Shown piece by piece: positions 51,034-59,325 of a DNA stretch of 64,000 bases; position 1 is the first letter of the stretch, and every line of letters begins with the position of its first letter. The position numbers were made by a program, and so were the translations under genes. Below the pieces are notes generated by a model. The model was not told where the DNA came from. It did no database searches and saw only the letters and a program-made list of their open reading frames with translations. Source of the DNA: an uncultured Bacilli bacterium (GTDB lineage: Bacteria > Bacillota_I > Bacilli_A > RF39 > UBA660); the NCBI GenBank assembly GCA_910577075.1, contig CAJTKV010000001.1, positions 14,238 to 78,237 on the forward strand, written 5' to 3'.

Positions 51034-51603
51034 TTATTTTTCTTCAATATTCCTTTTAAGAACCTTCATATTATTGCGAACAAATTCACTTTCGACCGCT
51101 AAATCATTGAGAACACCTAGCATTTCTTCATTTTCTAAAACATCAACATTATTTTTTCCATCAACTTCAAGTTGTCTTAAAACAAAAGAAGAAGGTCGCG
51201 ATTTTATAACTAGATAGTAGCCATTTTCAAAAACAGGCTTCATATTAGGATCCTCAATAACATCAAACACTTGAATTTTTGAAGAAATTACTTCAATATC
51301 ATTTAAAGAATCTATGTTACAACTCTTTTCTGTTACCTTCTCAATATCATGTGCCAATTGGCGGATATATGGCTCATTTCGTTGATCAACATTTTTTCCT
51401 CCAATTCCAAAAATAGCAATACCTGAGCTGATAATAGACGCTATATCCGTAACAATTTGTTTTAAATATCCAACTCTTCGCATTGCAATTAAGACAATAA
51501 CTATAAAAAGCCATCCAAAAGCTGAAGTTCTTTCAATTTGTCCACGATTTTTCAATCTTCGCATTTGCGCTGCCGTATTCTCACTGTCATATAACCTCTT
51601 CAT
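51034..51603 (-). CDS. Two-TM protein of unknown function, paralogue 3
   Basis: The protein has 189 residues and starts at ATG 51603 with GAGGTGGATTAA. Hydrophobic segments are shorter (SAFGWLFIVIVLIAM and ASIISSGIAIFGIG). The C-terminal domain has NDIEVISSKIQVFDVIEDPN followed by MKPVFENGYYLVIKSRPSSF, corresponding to the PIFKEGKYVIIK block of the two following genes but more diverged. It is the first gene of a three-gene tandem array (51603 to 49834), which probably arose by duplication. Function unknown. Confidence 0.72.
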   Translation of the reverse strand: MKRLYDSENTAAQMRRLKNRGQIERTSAFGWLFIVIVLIAMRRVGYLKQIVTDIASIISSGIAIFGIGGKNVDQRNEPYIRQLAHDIEKVTEKSCNIDSLNDIEVISSKIQVFDVIEDPNMKPVFENGYYLVIKSRPSSFVLRQLEVDGKNNVDVLENEEMLGVLNDLAVESEFVRNNMKVLKRNIEEK

Positions 51604-51635
51604 TTAATCCACCTCGCTCTATATACTATCACAAA

Positions 51636-51663
51636 ACAAAAAAAACATCTACAAAGAGATGTT
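51636..51663 (-). terminator. Terminator of typA
   Basis: AACATCT / AGATGTT with a six-base loop is followed on the minus strand by eight T residues. The stem overlaps the typA stop codon. Confidence 0.7.
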
Positions 51664-53470
51664 ATTTTCTATTTAAACGATATCTTTCATTAGGATCTAA
51701 TATAGCTTTTCTAATTCTAATATCATCAGGAGTAATTTCTACATACTCATCATCTTCAATAAATTCTAGTGCTTCTTCAAGAGTAAATGTTCTTGGCTTA
51801 ATTAGAGCAATTGCATCATCTGATCCACTAGCACGAGTATTAGTAAGTTGTTTATTCTTACATGGATTGACATTTAAGTCATTATCGCGATTATGAATAC
51901 CAACAACCATACCTACATAGACATCAGTAGCAGGTCCAACAATTAATTGACCACGATCCTGTAAGTTAAATAGTGAGAATCCTAAAGTTTTACCAGCCTC
52001 CATAGAGACAAGTACACCATTCTTACGAGTTGTCAATTCTCCAGCATATGGCTTATACTCATCAAATGATCTAACCATAATACCTTCACCCTTAGTATTT
52101 GTTATGAATGCTGAACGATATCCAATTAAGCCACGAGTAGGAGCAGAGAATGTCAAATGTGTATAGTTATCATCACCTGTTGTCATACTCATTAAAAGCC
52201 CCTTGCGCTCTTGCAAATCGCTTATAATAGTTGAAGCAAAATCAGAAGGAGTATTAATAATTACTGTTTCAAATGGTTCACATTTCTTTCCATCTATTTC
52301 TTGGAATAAAACTTGTGGTTTTGATACAGATAATTCATAACCTTCACGACGCATATTCTCAAGTAATATAGATAAATGCAACTCACCACGGCCGGATACC
52401 TTAAATCCATCACTTCCTGGTAATTCTTCCACTTCAAGACCAACATTAGTTTCAAGTTCTTTATCTAATCTATCCTTAATATGACGACTAGTTAAGAACT
52501 TACCACTTTGTCCAGCAAAAGGTGAATTATTAACTAAGAAATTCATCGAAAGCGTTGGTCTTTCAATTTCTATTGGAGGAAGCGGATTTGGCTTACCATG
52601 CTCACAAATTGTATCACCAATAGAAATATGGTTACATCCAGCAATAGTTACAATATCTCCATAATAAGCTTCGCTCTTCTCGACCTTATTTAATCCCTCA
52701 TTGACGAATAATTTAGTAATTTTAAAGCTCGTCTCTTCGCCATCATTTTTAACTAGAGTAACTAATTCATTTGCCTTAATTTTACCGGATTTAACACGTC
52801 CTATTCCTAGACGCCCTATATATCCATCATATGCTAAAGAAGATACTTGCAATTGTAAATCATCATCTTCACTTCCGGCATATGGTTCAACTTGTTTTAA
52901 AATGGTCTCAAGTAAAGGTGAAATATTATTCTCCCCTAAATCATCAGGATCTAGAGTAGCAATACCTTGTTTTGCAATACCATAAACAATTGGGAAGTCT
53001 AATTGTTCATCGGTAGCATTAAGTTCAACGAATAAATCAAAAGTCATATCGACAACTTCTTGAATACGCGCATCCTTCTTATCAATCTTATTGATAAATA
53101 GAATTGGTCTTAGGTTTTGCTCTAATGCTTTCTTTAAAACAAATCTCGTTTGAGGCATTACACCTTCAGCTGAATCCACTAGCAAAATAACTGTATCGAC
53201 AGTTTTAATAACTCTTTCTACTTCACTAGAAAAATCCGCATGGCCTGGAGTATCAACAATATTTATCTTATAATCCTTGTACCTTATTGCACAATTCTTT
53301 GAATAAATTGTTATACCTCTTTCTCTTTCAATATCATTCGAATCCATCACTTGTTCAACAATTTGATCATGTTCTGAAAAAACACCATTTTGTTGCAATA
53401 ATGCATCTACTAATGTTGATTTACCTGCATCAACGTGTGCCACAACGGCAATATTAATAATTTTATCCAT
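51662..53470 (-). CDS. typA: Ribosome-associated GTPase TypA/BipA
   Basis: The protein has 602 residues from the ATG at 53470 with GGGAAG upstream. The G1 motif AHVDAGKSTLV, switch region ERERGITIYSKNCA, G3 DTPGHADFSSEVER and G4 FINKIDKKDAR are all canonical. Domain II and the EF-G-like domains III and V follow. The C-terminal SMEAGKTLGFSLFNLQDRGQLI, VGIHNRDNDLNVNPCKNKQLTNTRASG and ALEFIEDDEYVEITPDDIRIRK are specific to TypA. It acts in ribosome assembly and stress or cold adaptation. It appears monocistronic. Confidence 0.97.
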   Translation of the reverse strand: MDKIINIAVVAHVDAGKSTLVDALLQQNGVFSEHDQIVEQVMDSNDIERERGITIYSKNCAIRYKDYKINIVDTPGHADFSSEVERVIKTVDTVILLVDSAEGVMPQTRFVLKKALEQNLRPILFINKIDKKDARIQEVVDMTFDLFVELNATDEQLDFPIVYGIAKQGIATLDPDDLGENNISPLLETILKQVEPYAGSEDDDLQLQVSSLAYDGYIGRLGIGRVKSGKIKANELVTLVKNDGEETSFKITKLFVNEGLNKVEKSEAYYGDIVTIAGCNHISIGDTICEHGKPNPLPPIEIERPTLSMNFLVNNSPFAGQSGKFLTSRHIKDRLDKELETNVGLEVEELPGSDGFKVSGRGELHLSILLENMRREGYELSVSKPQVLFQEIDGKKCEPFETVIINTPSDFASTIISDLQERKGLLMSMTTGDDNYTHLTFSAPTRGLIGYRSAFITNTKGEGIMVRSFDEYKPYAGELTTRKNGVLVSMEAGKTLGFSLFNLQDRGQLIVGPATDVYVGMVVGIHNRDNDLNVNPCKNKQLTNTRASGSDDAIALIKPRTFTLEEALEFIEDDEYVEITPDDIRIRKAILDPNERYRLNRK

Positions 53471-53591
53471 AAAAATCACTTCCCTTTTTGTCAACTACTA
53501 AATAATACAACCATTTAGACTATTTTGCAAGAAAAAAATAAAACTCTTCTTATATTTAATGATTTAATGTATAATTATGATAGGTGATTTT

Positions 53592-56198
53592 ATGCGTAGT
53601 AAATTATTAAATTTCTTAAAAAACAATAGATTATATTTTGCCACTTTCTTTATTGGCGTATTGATAGTCGGCTTTATTTATCAATTAAATAATGTAACTC
53701 CTCTGGGAGATAATTCTCTTCTATGTGTGGATTTTTATCATCAATACGGACCAATGCTTGGTGAACTATATGATAGGTTACATAGTTTCTCCGGTTTTAC
53801 CTACTCCTTCAGCATGGGGTTAGGTCTTCCTTTCTTTAGAAACTTTTTAAATTATCTATCTAGTCCCTTTAATATAATTATGTTATTATTCACGAGAAAT
53901 AATCTTGTTACTTCTTATTCTTTTATAATCGGACTTAAGGCCGTTGTTGCCAGCGTAACTATGGTTTATTACTTAAGTAAGAAATTTGACACTAAAAAAT
54001 TATATTTAATTCCCCTTGGAATAATCTATGCTTTCCAAGCCTACTTTTCTGCATATTACTGGAATATCATGTGGTTAGATGGCTTAGTATTCCTCCCTCT
54101 TATAACACTCGGAATAGAGAGCATTGTCAAAGAAAACAAATGGAAACTCTACACCTTCAGTTTAGCTCTTATGCTAATAGCAAATTACTTCATCGGTTAT
54201 ATGATATGCATCTTCTCTGTTGTCTATTTCCTTATATATAATATTTATAAATTTAAAATTAAAAAAGGAGAAACTTTAAAGAATATAAAGATATTCTTTA
54301 AAAGATGCTTCACATTTGGAATATGTTCTTTAATTGCGGGCCTTTTAACCGCGGCCTTCCTTTTGCCAATGGCTCAATCTATGGCATCAATTTCAGCAAC
54401 AGGAGGAGAAATACCGACAAGCCAGTATTATGCCTTTGAATTTGTCGATTATCTCTTTGGACATTTCACGGGTGTTGACACAACTGTCTTTGCATCAGAC
54501 ACAATAACCAATCCGAATATATCATGTGGCATTCTCTCGGTTGCTTTACTTCTCCTTTATCTAATAAATATAGATATTCCAATAAAAAACAAAATATGTT
54601 ATCTTCTCATATTGGGATTCTTTATATTGGCATTCTTCTTGCCACAACTAGATTATATCTTACATGCCTTTCACGTTCCAAACGACTTGCCATATCGCTA
54701 TTCGTTCCTCTACAGTTTTGTTCTTGTAACTATATGTGCCTACAGTCTTATTAACATTAAAAAGATTAATTTTCCCATGGTAGCACTATCCTATGTCTTC
54801 TTAATCGTGCTGTTGCTACTCGTTAAAGAAGAAGGATGGCAAGGAATAACCACTAATATGATATATATCAACATGATTCTTCTTAGTCTATACTTTGTCT
54901 TCTATGCTTGTTACTATTTTACCAATAGACTACCTAGTCTATTCTATATTGGCATTATAGCTGTTGCATCTGTGGATGTTATCATTGCCATTAATTATAA
55001 CTGGGATATAACACAAGTTTTAAGTGTCTTTTATGAAGATTACAATTCAACAGAAGAATTACTAGATTATGTAAAAAATTATGATGATGAATTATTCTAT
55101 CGCATTGAAAATACGGAAATGATGACCCTTAATGACTCTTCTTGGTATAACTACAATGGTATGACAACTTTCTCATCTATGGCCTACGAAAATATGGCTA
55201 TATTACAACATAACTTGGGAATCCCAGGAAACGAAATAAACAGTTACTATTATGTTCATTCGACCCCAATATATGATTTGATGTTCGATATAAAATACTT
55301 CATTGGTTCCCTAAATGACTATTTCCGCTATAAAGAGATAAAGACAATAGAGGAAACTGCTAATGAGTTTGTCTATAATGTTGGTCTCATATATGGTGTT
55401 AAAGAAGATATTAAAGATTGGACCGCTGGAGTTGGTAACCCTTTTGCTGCACAAAATGATTATATGTATTACGCTACCGGTATCGATAACGTTTTAGAAC
55501 CAACAACTCTAATAAACACCGAAGAAGTATATAATGACAGTACAAGTGTTATTCTAAAATATCAATATGAAAATCCTTTTGATAACATGTATTTTTACAG
55601 TGATGATTATAACATTGACTTTATCATCATTGGTGATACTCTTTATTATAAAAATGATAATTATGAAACTATTTTAGAAAACAATCCCGATATATACTAT
55701 GCCTATCTCGATGACTACAGTGAATCAAATGTCATAAATATATCATCAAGTGATGAAATCATAGATATATATGTCGGATTTAATAATTACTATGAAACAT
55801 CATTCAATGTATATAATATTAATCATGATAACTTTATAGAAGCATATAATTATTTAAATAGTTATAAATTCGATATGATGTCTTATAAAGAAGACGAAAT
55901 AATCGGCAATATAAATTTAGATGAAAATATGTACGTCTATACATCCATTCCTTATGATCAAGGATGGCATGTCTATATCGATGGAAAAGAAGTAGAAACA
56001 GAATCCTTAGAAGATACCCTATTAATATTCAAATGTAATGCTGGAACCCATAATATTCGCCTTAAATATCGTGCTCCATTAAGCACAATTGGCAAAATAA
56101 TAAGCCTTCTTACCATCATTGGCCTAATAATTGAAATACGCTTCGGCAAACGCATTAGAAATCGATTAAAAAACATGTTTAAAAAGAGGACTAATTAA
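53592..56198 (+). CDS. YfhO-family integral membrane protein
   Basis: The protein has 868 residues from the ATG at 53592 (AGGTGATTTT upstream; an ATG at 53577 has none). About 14 hydrophobic segments span the first 480 residues. The conserved motif VDFYHQYGPMLGELYDRLH is in the first extracytoplasmic loop, and YSFSMGLGLPFFRN follows. The C-terminal half is a soluble domain of about 330 residues. It ends with FTSIPYDQGWHVYIDGKEVE and HNIRLKYRAPLSTIGKIISL, the family's usual finish. YfhO-like proteins are glycosyltransferases of the GT-C type that decorate lipoteichoic acid or other polymers. Convergent with the diacylglycerol kinase gene. Confidence 0.86.
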   Translation: MRSKLLNFLKNNRLYFATFFIGVLIVGFIYQLNNVTPLGDNSLLCVDFYHQYGPMLGELYDRLHSFSGFTYSFSMGLGLPFFRNFLNYLSSPFNIIMLLFTRNNLVTSYSFIIGLKAVVASVTMVYYLSKKFDTKKLYLIPLGIIYAFQAYFSAYYWNIMWLDGLVFLPLITLGIESIVKENKWKLYTFSLALMLIANYFIGYMICIFSVVYFLIYNIYKFKIKKGETLKNIKIFFKRCFTFGICSLIAGLLTAAFLLPMAQSMASISATGGEIPTSQYYAFEFVDYLFGHFTGVDTTVFASDTITNPNISCGILSVALLLLYLINIDIPIKNKICYLLILGFFILAFFLPQLDYILHAFHVPNDLPYRYSFLYSFVLVTICAYSLINIKKINFPMVALSYVFLIVLLLLVKEEGWQGITTNMIYINMILLSLYFVFYACYYFTNRLPSLFYIGIIAVASVDVIIAINYNWDITQVLSVFYEDYNSTEELLDYVKNYDDELFYRIENTEMMTLNDSSWYNYNGMTTFSSMAYENMAILQHNLGIPGNEINSYYYVHSTPIYDLMFDIKYFIGSLNDYFRYKEIKTIEETANEFVYNVGLIYGVKEDIKDWTAGVGNPFAAQNDYMYYATGIDNVLEPTTLINTEEVYNDSTSVILKYQYENPFDNMYFYSDDYNIDFIIIGDTLYYKNDNYETILENNPDIYYAYLDDYSESNVINISSSDEIIDIYVGFNNYYETSFNVYNINHDNFIEAYNYLNSYKFDMMSYKEDEIIGNINLDENMYVYTSIPYDQGWHVYIDGKEVETESLEDTLLIFKCNAGTHNIRLKYRAPLSTIGKIISLLTIIGLIIEIRFGKRIRNRLKNMFKKRTN

Positions 56199-56208
56199 TT
56201 AGTCCTCT
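56185..56208. terminator. Perfect palindromic terminator shared by two convergent genes
   Basis: A 24-base perfect palindrome, beginning AGAGGACTAATT and ending AATTAGTCCTCT, has A-rich and T-rich flanks. It contains the stop codons of both the YfhO gene (ending 56198) and the diacylglycerol kinase gene (ending 56199). Confidence 0.85.
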
Positions 56209-57125
56209 TTATTTACAAATAATTTAGAAATATTCTTCTTCGGAAGCAATATTTTAACATCTCTCTCATTTTTAATATCATATACTAGAGTTCTTATCTC
56301 TAACTTCTCGCCATCAACACACCAAGCATTCTTCGGATGGGTCTTAAACGTTATTTTTAAGTGTGATGTGCGATAAAACTCGAATCCATCGACATGTTCT
56401 GCATCACTGGTAACAAGCTTCCCTAACGCCTTAATAATATCTAATCTGCGCGTATAAGTACACATTAAAACTTCAAACGTATCATCATCTAGTTTTACAT
56501 CTTTATAAAAGTTATTGACTCCTGCAATGCGATTTGCCGAACTTATCAACATAAACGAATATAAACCAGATACCTTTTCTCCATTTATTTCATAAGTTAC
56601 ATCATAATTTTTTGTTACACTAAAGAAATCCTTTAATCCACACATCAAATACGCCATATGCCCATATTTTTTCTTAAGCTTTCTTGGAGTATCATAGGGA
56701 ATAGTCATAAACTTGCCAAATCCCGAAACATAGACAAAAGGGCGATTATTAATAAGACAAATATCAATGCCCTTTACTTCTCCAGACAAACATAAAGCCA
56801 AATTTTTCTCGATATCTTTGCCATAACCGAACATTACTCCAATATCATTTGTCGTTCCAACGGGTATATGCGCTAAGACCAATCTCTGTTTTCTTTGTAA
56901 ATTGCCAAAGACTATTTCGTTAAATGTCCCATCTCCACCCATAGAAATAACTAAATTGACAAAACCTATATGGCTGACAATTTCCTTTGCATGACCCTTA
57001 TATTCTGTACCTATAAAAGTAACATTATAACCATATTTTTCAATAATCTCTTTATACTTCGGAATCTTACTCTTCTTCAAAGTATGACCACTATTTGGAT
57101 TATAAATAACAATACAGGTCTTCAT
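56199..57125 (-). CDS. Diacylglycerol/lipid kinase family protein
   Basis: The protein has 308 residues from the ATG at 57125 (GAAAGGGAAG upstream). CIVIYNPNSGHTLKKSK is the opening strand and FVNLVISMGGDGTFNEIVFGN contains the nucleotide-binding GGDGT. VLAHIPVGTTNDIGVMFGYG follows the NDFAR-like position (here ND-IGV). The C-terminal half has YSFMLISSANRIAGVNNFYKD, and DAEHVDGFEFYRTSHLKITF near the end. DagK-type enzymes recycle diacylglycerol released by lipoteichoic acid synthesis, which fits the neighbouring YfhO and envelope genes. Confidence 0.9.
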   Translation of the reverse strand: MKTCIVIYNPNSGHTLKKSKIPKYKEIIEKYGYNVTFIGTEYKGHAKEIVSHIGFVNLVISMGGDGTFNEIVFGNLQRKQRLVLAHIPVGTTNDIGVMFGYGKDIEKNLALCLSGEVKGIDICLINNRPFVYVSGFGKFMTIPYDTPRKLKKKYGHMAYLMCGLKDFFSVTKNYDVTYEINGEKVSGLYSFMLISSANRIAGVNNFYKDVKLDDDTFEVLMCTYTRRLDIIKALGKLVTSDAEHVDGFEFYRTSHLKITFKTHPKNAWCVDGEKLEIRTLVYDIKNERDVKILLPKKNISKLFVNKED

Positions 57126-57196
57126 ACACTTCTTCCCTTTCAAGATAAATTATAAAAGCAGATATCCAATTTGTCAATTTTATTAATTATATGCAA

Positions 57197-57224
57197 GAAA
57201 AAAAGGAATAAACCTTGTTATCCC
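57197..57224 (-). terminator. Terminator downstream of the surface-protein gene
   Basis: GGGATAA-caaggt-TTATTCC (one G-T pair) on the minus strand is followed by eight T residues, one base past the stop at 57226. Confidence 0.65.
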
Positions 57225-57225
57225 T

Positions 57226-59024
57226 CTATATAGATAAAACTAATCGAGAACCGTGCTCAACTATTCCGTCACCACTAGCATTTTGAAAAGCGAAAGGGCC
57301 AGAAAGAACACCATAATAATTGTTGCCACCGCGTACGAACCAAGGTCCATACTTAGCTGCACTATCAGTAGCTATAAATTGTGCCTTGTTTCTATTCCAT
57401 GCGTTATGTGCCTTATTATTACCATCTCCATCTTTATACCAATAAAATGGTCCAACTTCTCCAGTTGCATCTCCCAAAATCCTATTATTAAACGTATAAA
57501 AGGAACTATTAGATGCATATACATCAAAGTAGTCTTTATATTGATTATAGTCGTCATCCGTTAATCTACTTCTATCATAATTTCCCGATATAAATCCTGC
57601 AACATATTCATATGAACCACCTGCAAAATCATAAATTCCAGTTATATTTCCGGTCGTGCTTGCCAAATAACCTATCTCTGTATTATATGGAACGGTATAT
57701 TGATTATTCTTTCCGGACTTACAACAATCTGAATTGGTTGGTGAAAAACATGTCGCTTTTTCTTCCTCTGAATAGCCGGTTAACAAATCGCTATGATTAT
57801 TTCTTCTTACATTGACACCATTTCCAAAACGTGAGAAGGTCAAATACGCTACTGCTCCCCATTCAGTATTTTTCATCATATGCGAGTTTTTAGCTCTATC
57901 ATAATTGTAACTAGCATAAAATATATTCTTAACGTTGTTATTTGTCCAAGCATAAACTCCAGGTTTAATAATTATATTAGAACTATCAGCTGATGAAACG
58001 TAGGCATTAGCTTTAGTCGTTGCACCTCTATATCCTACTTCATATTTTCCTACCCACATACCGTTTACATCAAATGTCGTAAAGGCCGGATGGGTAAGCC
58101 ACTCACCATTTTTTGTTCCTGTTGAAACTTCTGTATTTTTGTCTTCAAATATTATATCAATAGACTGAGAATTCAAATTTTCTAATTCTGATTCAATATA
58201 TCCCTCAGTTTGATCAACATTCCACAATTTATACTTATATCTTGGTATCCATACAAAATATGCATCTATATCTTCCTCAGCAATAACATTACCTACATTA
58301 TAAACCTTAGAAATATCATCTTTTAATATGACGGCATTAGCCCACTCTCTTTTTCACCATATTTATACCATCTTGCATTGACATTGGCATAGGTAACTTT
58401 TCCAGTATTATCAATTGTTACAGGAATTAAACCTTTTTTTAATACAGGATCTGCTCCATTCAATAGAGTTTCTCTATACTTGCTATCAACTAAATCAGGA
58501 GCTTCTTCCCCAACTTCTGTTCTTTCTAAGGCCGTTAATACTAGGCGACATGAAACAGCTATTTCTACAGTATCACTAGTATCACTGGCATCACTAGTAT
58601 AATCCTTTGTTAAAGCAACGCTTACGCTACCATAAACATTTTCTCCTGCATTGATTCTATCTTCCTTTAAATTAACCGTTAAACTCGCTATATTCGCATC
58701 TACATCATCGCATTTAATTTGCATCTTTGCATCATATAATTTACTATTATTAGTGATTGCAAATTCTAAAACCGATTTTTCATCTTTCAATTTTAATGCT
58801 CCCGTTTTATATTTCAAACGCATACCATCAGTAGAAACAACAGTTGGTGCAACATCTTCTCCATCTAAATTAGCTCGTGTAAAAGATACCCTAAAGTCCT
58901 CTTCGTTTGCTCCAACCTTTGCTAAACCTTCAAATTTAAACGTTACAGATACTGCTGCATATCCAACTACCATAAAAAGTAATACCCCAGCTAATATCAA
59001 AAAACTCCTGAATTTATATCGCAT
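57226..59024 (-). pseudogene. Large surface protein with TasA/camelysin-like start and SUMF-like C-terminus, split by a 2-base insertion
   Basis: The first frame (59024 to 58323) has a signal/anchor segment (FLILAGVLLFMVVGYAAVSV) and a beta-rich ectodomain, ending in YKYGEKESGL and an early stop. The second frame, open upstream of 58227, continues ANAVILKDDISKVYNVGNVI and YFVWIPRYKYKLWN. It then holds the C-terminal domain with MWVGKYEVGY, MKNTEWGAVAYLT, GNITGIYDFAGGSYEYVAG and a final FVRGGNNYYGV and GSRLVLSI, as in formylglycine-generating-enzyme-like domains used in surface proteins. Removing AG from GAGAGTGGGCTAATGCC (58344-58350) gives YGEKEWANAV, a seamless join of about 600 residues. 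The change is either a real frameshift or an assembly error. Confidence 0.75.
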
Positions 59025-59325
59025 AGTACCGACACTCCTTGTTATATTAACATTATATATTTTTTTTCCATTATTATCAAGTTATATCACCTATAAATTA
59101 CAATTTTTTATCTATTTAGTACAACATAAAAAAATTACTATTTATTGCGATTAATATCTTTTAACAAACAAGTTGATATTACTGTTATAAATTATATTTT
59201 TATTGATAATAAATAAATTATTCTTTTTTATCTTACTTTATCTCATAAATTTATAACATATAATAAAAAATACATAGAAATTTAAAATAAATAATTGTAT
59301 AATTTATATAAGGAGAACACACATC
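59025..59325. other. Gene-free divergent intergenic region
   Basis: This 301-base gap separates the surface-protein gene (left) and the RNB nuclease gene (right). It is very AT-rich. The only clear signals are TATAAT at 59298-59303 and AAGGAG at 59310, both serving the RNB gene, and GGAG ahead of the surface protein. I see no RNA structure, repeat or small coding frame. Confidence 0.6.

Noticed and set aside
57226..59024. Phase variation by a simple sequence repeat in the surface-protein gene.
   Set aside because: The tract is only GAGAG, too short for known slippage switches. Kept only as a frameshift to be checked in reads.
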